DNA from: CAKSHC01 sp045595395
GTDB taxonomy: Bacteria > Bacillota > Clostridia > Oscillospirales > UMGS1783
DNA: 42,662 nucleotides
Direction: 5' to 3'
NCBI GenBank assembly: GCA_045595395.1
Contig: JAZOAH010000025.1
Span: 1 to 42,662 of the forward strand
Made by a program: the position numbers and the translations under genes. Shown piece by piece: positions 40,886 to 42,662 of this stretch. Positions within the stretch are counted from its first letter, which is position 1, and each line of letters begins with the position of its first letter. Under the pieces are notes generated by a model. That model was not told the DNA's origin. It saw only the letters and a program-made list of their open reading frames with translations, and did no database searches.

Positions 40886-42407
40886 CGAGCGTTCCTCCCT
40901 CCGTTTTGGTCATTAACAGGCCGACCTCTTCCTTGGTAGCGGTACGGCCGTCGACGATACCGGTCACACGGCCGCCGCCGATGACCAGAATTCGGTCGCA
41001 AAGCTCAAGCAGCACATCCAGGTCCTCGCCGACAAAGATGACGGCGACTCCACGCTGTTTTTGCTGGTTGAGCAGATTGTAGATGGTATAGGACGAGTTG
41101 ATGTCCAGGCCACGCACCGGATAAGCGGCCATCAGCACCGTCGGCGATGCGGCGATCTCACGGCCGACCAGCACCTTCTGCACGTTACCGCCCGACAGGC
41201 GGCGCACCGGAGTGGTCGTGCCGGGGGTGACGACCTCCAGATCATCAATGATCTGCTGGGCCAGATCCTGCGGCGCTTTGCGCTCTAAGAACATGCCCTT
41301 GCCCTTACGATAGGAGCGCAGCATCATATTATCGGTAATGTCCATGTTGCCGACCAGGCCCATGCCCAGACGGTCCTCCGGTACAAAGGACAGACGCACG
41401 CCCAGTTCACGGATCTGTAGAGGCGTTTTATTCTGCAGGTTGTCGACATTATCGGTCTTGGGATTATGATACAGCACCGCACCGCTGTCGCTCTTTTGCA
41501 GACCGGCAATGACCTCAAGCAGCTCACGCTGGCCGCTGCCGGCAATACCGGCAATGCCGAGGATCTCGCCGGCATAGGCGGTAAAGGAAACATCGTCAAG
41601 CACCAGCGCACCCTCACGATTGGAGCACTCAATATGATGAACCTCCAGACGGGGGGTGGGGTCTTGGGGTTGGCTGCGCTCGATGTTCAGGGATATCTTT
41701 TTGCCGACCATCATCTCGGTCAATTCAGCCTCATTGGTCTTGGCCGTTTCGACGGTGCCGACATATTCGCCCTTGCGCAGTACGGCGACACGATCGGACA
41801 AGGACAGCACCTCGTGAAGCTTATGGGTGATGATGATAATAGCCTTGCCGTCATCACGCATACGGCGCAATACGGCAAAGAGCTTCCGGGTCTCCTGCGG
41901 TGTCAAAACGGCGGTTGGCTCATCGAGGATGAGGATGTCGGCACCACGATAGAGCACCTTAATGATCTCGACCGTCTGTTTTTCCGAAACCGACATGGTG
42001 TAGATCTTCTTCATCGGGTCGATCTCAAAGCCATATTTGGCGGCGATATCATGCACCTTTTGAGCCGCCTGCTTGAGGTTGAATTTTTCTTCCAGGCCCA
42101 GCACCACATTTTCAGCGGCGGTAAAGACATCGACCAGCTTAAAATGCTGGTGGATCATACCGATCTGGTAATCAAAAGCATCCTTCGGAGAGGCAATGAC
42201 CGCCTCTTCCCCGTCGATAAAGATCTGGCCTTCATCGGGGAAATAGATACCCGAGATCATATTCATCAGGGTGGTTTTTCCGCTGCCGTTCTCCCCGAGA
42301 ATGAACAAAATCTCCCCGTGGTTGACCGACAGGGAAACGCTCTTATTCGCGATCACCTGCCCGAAAGACTTGGTGATGTTTTTCAATTCAATGGCGGGTT
42401 TGCTCAT
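40866..42407 (-). CDS. nupO: nucleoside ABC transporter ATP-binding protein NupO-like
   Basis: ATPase with two ABC domains in one 513-residue chain, as in YufO/NupO and sugar/nucleoside transporters. Domain 1: Walker A GENGSGKTT, signature VSEKQTVEI, Walker B ILILDEPTAVLT. Domain 2: GIAGSGQRE replaces Walker A, signature LSGGNVQK, degenerate Walker B with AAYPVRGLD. This degenerate second site is usual in the group. AAGGAGG precedes the ATG at 42407; a longer start is rejected. Confidence 0.92.
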   Translation of the reverse strand: MSKPAIELKNITKSFGQVIANKSVSLSVNHGEILFILGENGSGKTTLMNMISGIYFPDEGQIFIDGEEAVIASPKDAFDYQIGMIHQHFKLVDVFTAAENVVLGLEEKFNLKQAAQKVHDIAAKYGFEIDPMKKIYTMSVSEKQTVEIIKVLYRGADILILDEPTAVLTPQETRKLFAVLRRMRDDGKAIIIITHKLHEVLSLSDRVAVLRKGEYVGTVETAKTNEAELTEMMVGKKISLNIERSQPQDPTPRLEVHHIECSNREGALVLDDVSFTAYAGEILGIAGIAGSGQRELLEVIAGLQKSDSGAVLYHNPKTDNVDNLQNKTPLQIRELGVRLSFVPEDRLGMGLVGNMDITDNMMLRSYRKGKGMFLERKAPQDLAQQIIDDLEVVTPGTTTPVRRLSGGNVQKVLVGREIAASPTVLMAAYPVRGLDINSSYTIYNLLNQQKQRGVAVIFVGEDLDVLLELCDRILVIGGGRVTGIVDGRTATKEEVGLLMTKTEGGTLDEQANA

Positions 42408-42474
42408 AATGGCCTCCTTATACAACAAATCTCAAACGTCAACTATTTCGACAAAATACCTCACGTTTAATATC

Positions 42475-42507
42475 TGGAAAAGGCGGGGCAGTGTTGGTGC
42501 CCCGCCT
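42475..42507 (-). terminator. intercistronic hairpin between bmp gene and nupO
   Basis: Perfect 10-bp stem AGGCGGGGCA/TGCCCCGCCT (42481-42490 with 42498-42507), 7-base loop, then TTTCC on minus. It probably lowers nupO expression relative to the binding protein. Confidence 0.75.
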
Positions 42508-42522
42508 TTATAGAATTACAGA

Positions 42523-42662
42523 TTATTCCACAGCACCGGATTCGGTGATGCCGTCAATGATGAGATTGAAGTACGGAGCGGATCTCTTCGCAGACTCAGC
42601 AAACGCGCCGTCCAGGACAACCTGGGTGTCCGCCACGAAGTCGCCCAGATCCACGACGTCGG
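42523..42662 (-). CDS. BMP-family substrate-binding protein, C-terminal part
   Basis: Only the last 45 residues are in the window; the gene runs off the right end. The tail contains DLGDFVADTQVV and IIDGITESGAVE, and lies directly upstream of the ATPase and permeases, as does the substrate-binding lipoprotein in this transporter class. Its identity is inferred mainly from context and from the fit of the tail. Confidence 0.7.
   Translation of the reverse strand, partial: DVVDLGDFVADTQVVLDGAFAESAKRSAPYFNLIIDGITESGAVE

Noticed and set aside
1..42662. tRNA genes, rRNA genes, insertion sequences or prophage
   Set aside because: All intergenic gaps were read; no cloverleaf, transposase, integrase or phage gene was seen.

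Overview
The window looks like chromosome from a GC-rich, spore-forming member of the Clostridia, probably an Oscillospirales/Ruminococcaceae-type anaerobe; this placement is an inference. It rests on the sporulation genes spoIIAA-spoIIAB-sigF and spoIIR, a ClpE-type unfoldase, a rplS-lepB-rbgA-rnhB-yraN block, a group II ECF transporter module, a T-box riboswitch, and a neighbouring cohesin/dockerin gene pair. I recognise 46 protein genes plus one short candidate ORF. There are no rRNA or tRNA genes, no CRISPR array, no insertion sequence and no prophage. Most genes are on the minus strand, tightly packed, with many ATGA or TGATG overlaps.

Layout. Positions 1-2860: a plus-strand membrane-anchored 3D-domain cell-wall protein, then about 650 bases without a normal gene that carry a consensus minus-strand promoter, a 25-codon ORF with a good ribosome-binding site, a 13-19 base motif in three copies and a terminator (the most novel-looking stretch). 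A metallophosphoesterase and a divergent DUF1540 mini-protein follow. Positions 2858-7966 (minus): rplS, lepB, rbgA, rnhB, yraN, an M19 dipeptidase and thrC. Positions 8086-18996 (minus): twelve closely packed genes, ruvC-ruvA-ruvB, an RlmI-like methyltransferase, ecfA1-ecfA2-ecfT, truA, a DUF5711 protein, a CvpA-family protein, pgsA and a clpE-type gene. Positions 19145-25328: a plus-strand ZIP metal transporter converging on spoIIAA-spoIIAB-sigF, then folC and valS.

Positions 25479-36353: a plus-strand pair (YfbR-like HD hydrolase and a membrane protein), then minus-strand GDPD, MFS and MATE genes, a membrane-anchored cohesin protein, a secreted dockerin-bearing glucosaminidase-like protein, spoIIR, a cysteine-rich C_GCAxxG_C_C protein, an E2-like acyltransferase lacking the usual catalytic histidine, and an esterase. 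Positions 36443-42662: a plus-strand Sfp-type phosphopantetheinyl transferase, a Dabb protein with a stand-alone trpB behind a Trp-type T-box leader, and a nucleoside ABC transporter (nupQ, nupP, nupO, with the end of the BMP-family binding protein at the window edge).

How the genes fit together. The core is housekeeping: recombination, tRNA and rRNA modification, protein secretion, ribosome assembly, phospholipid and vitamin uptake functions. The sporulation genes have unusual transcription boundaries: the spoIIA operon starts just after an intrinsic terminator and overlaps the zip gene tail-to-tail, and the spoIIR start site lies in a long hairpin. The cohesin/dockerin pair suggests a cell-surface anchoring arrangement applied to a peptidoglycan hydrolase rather than to cellulases.
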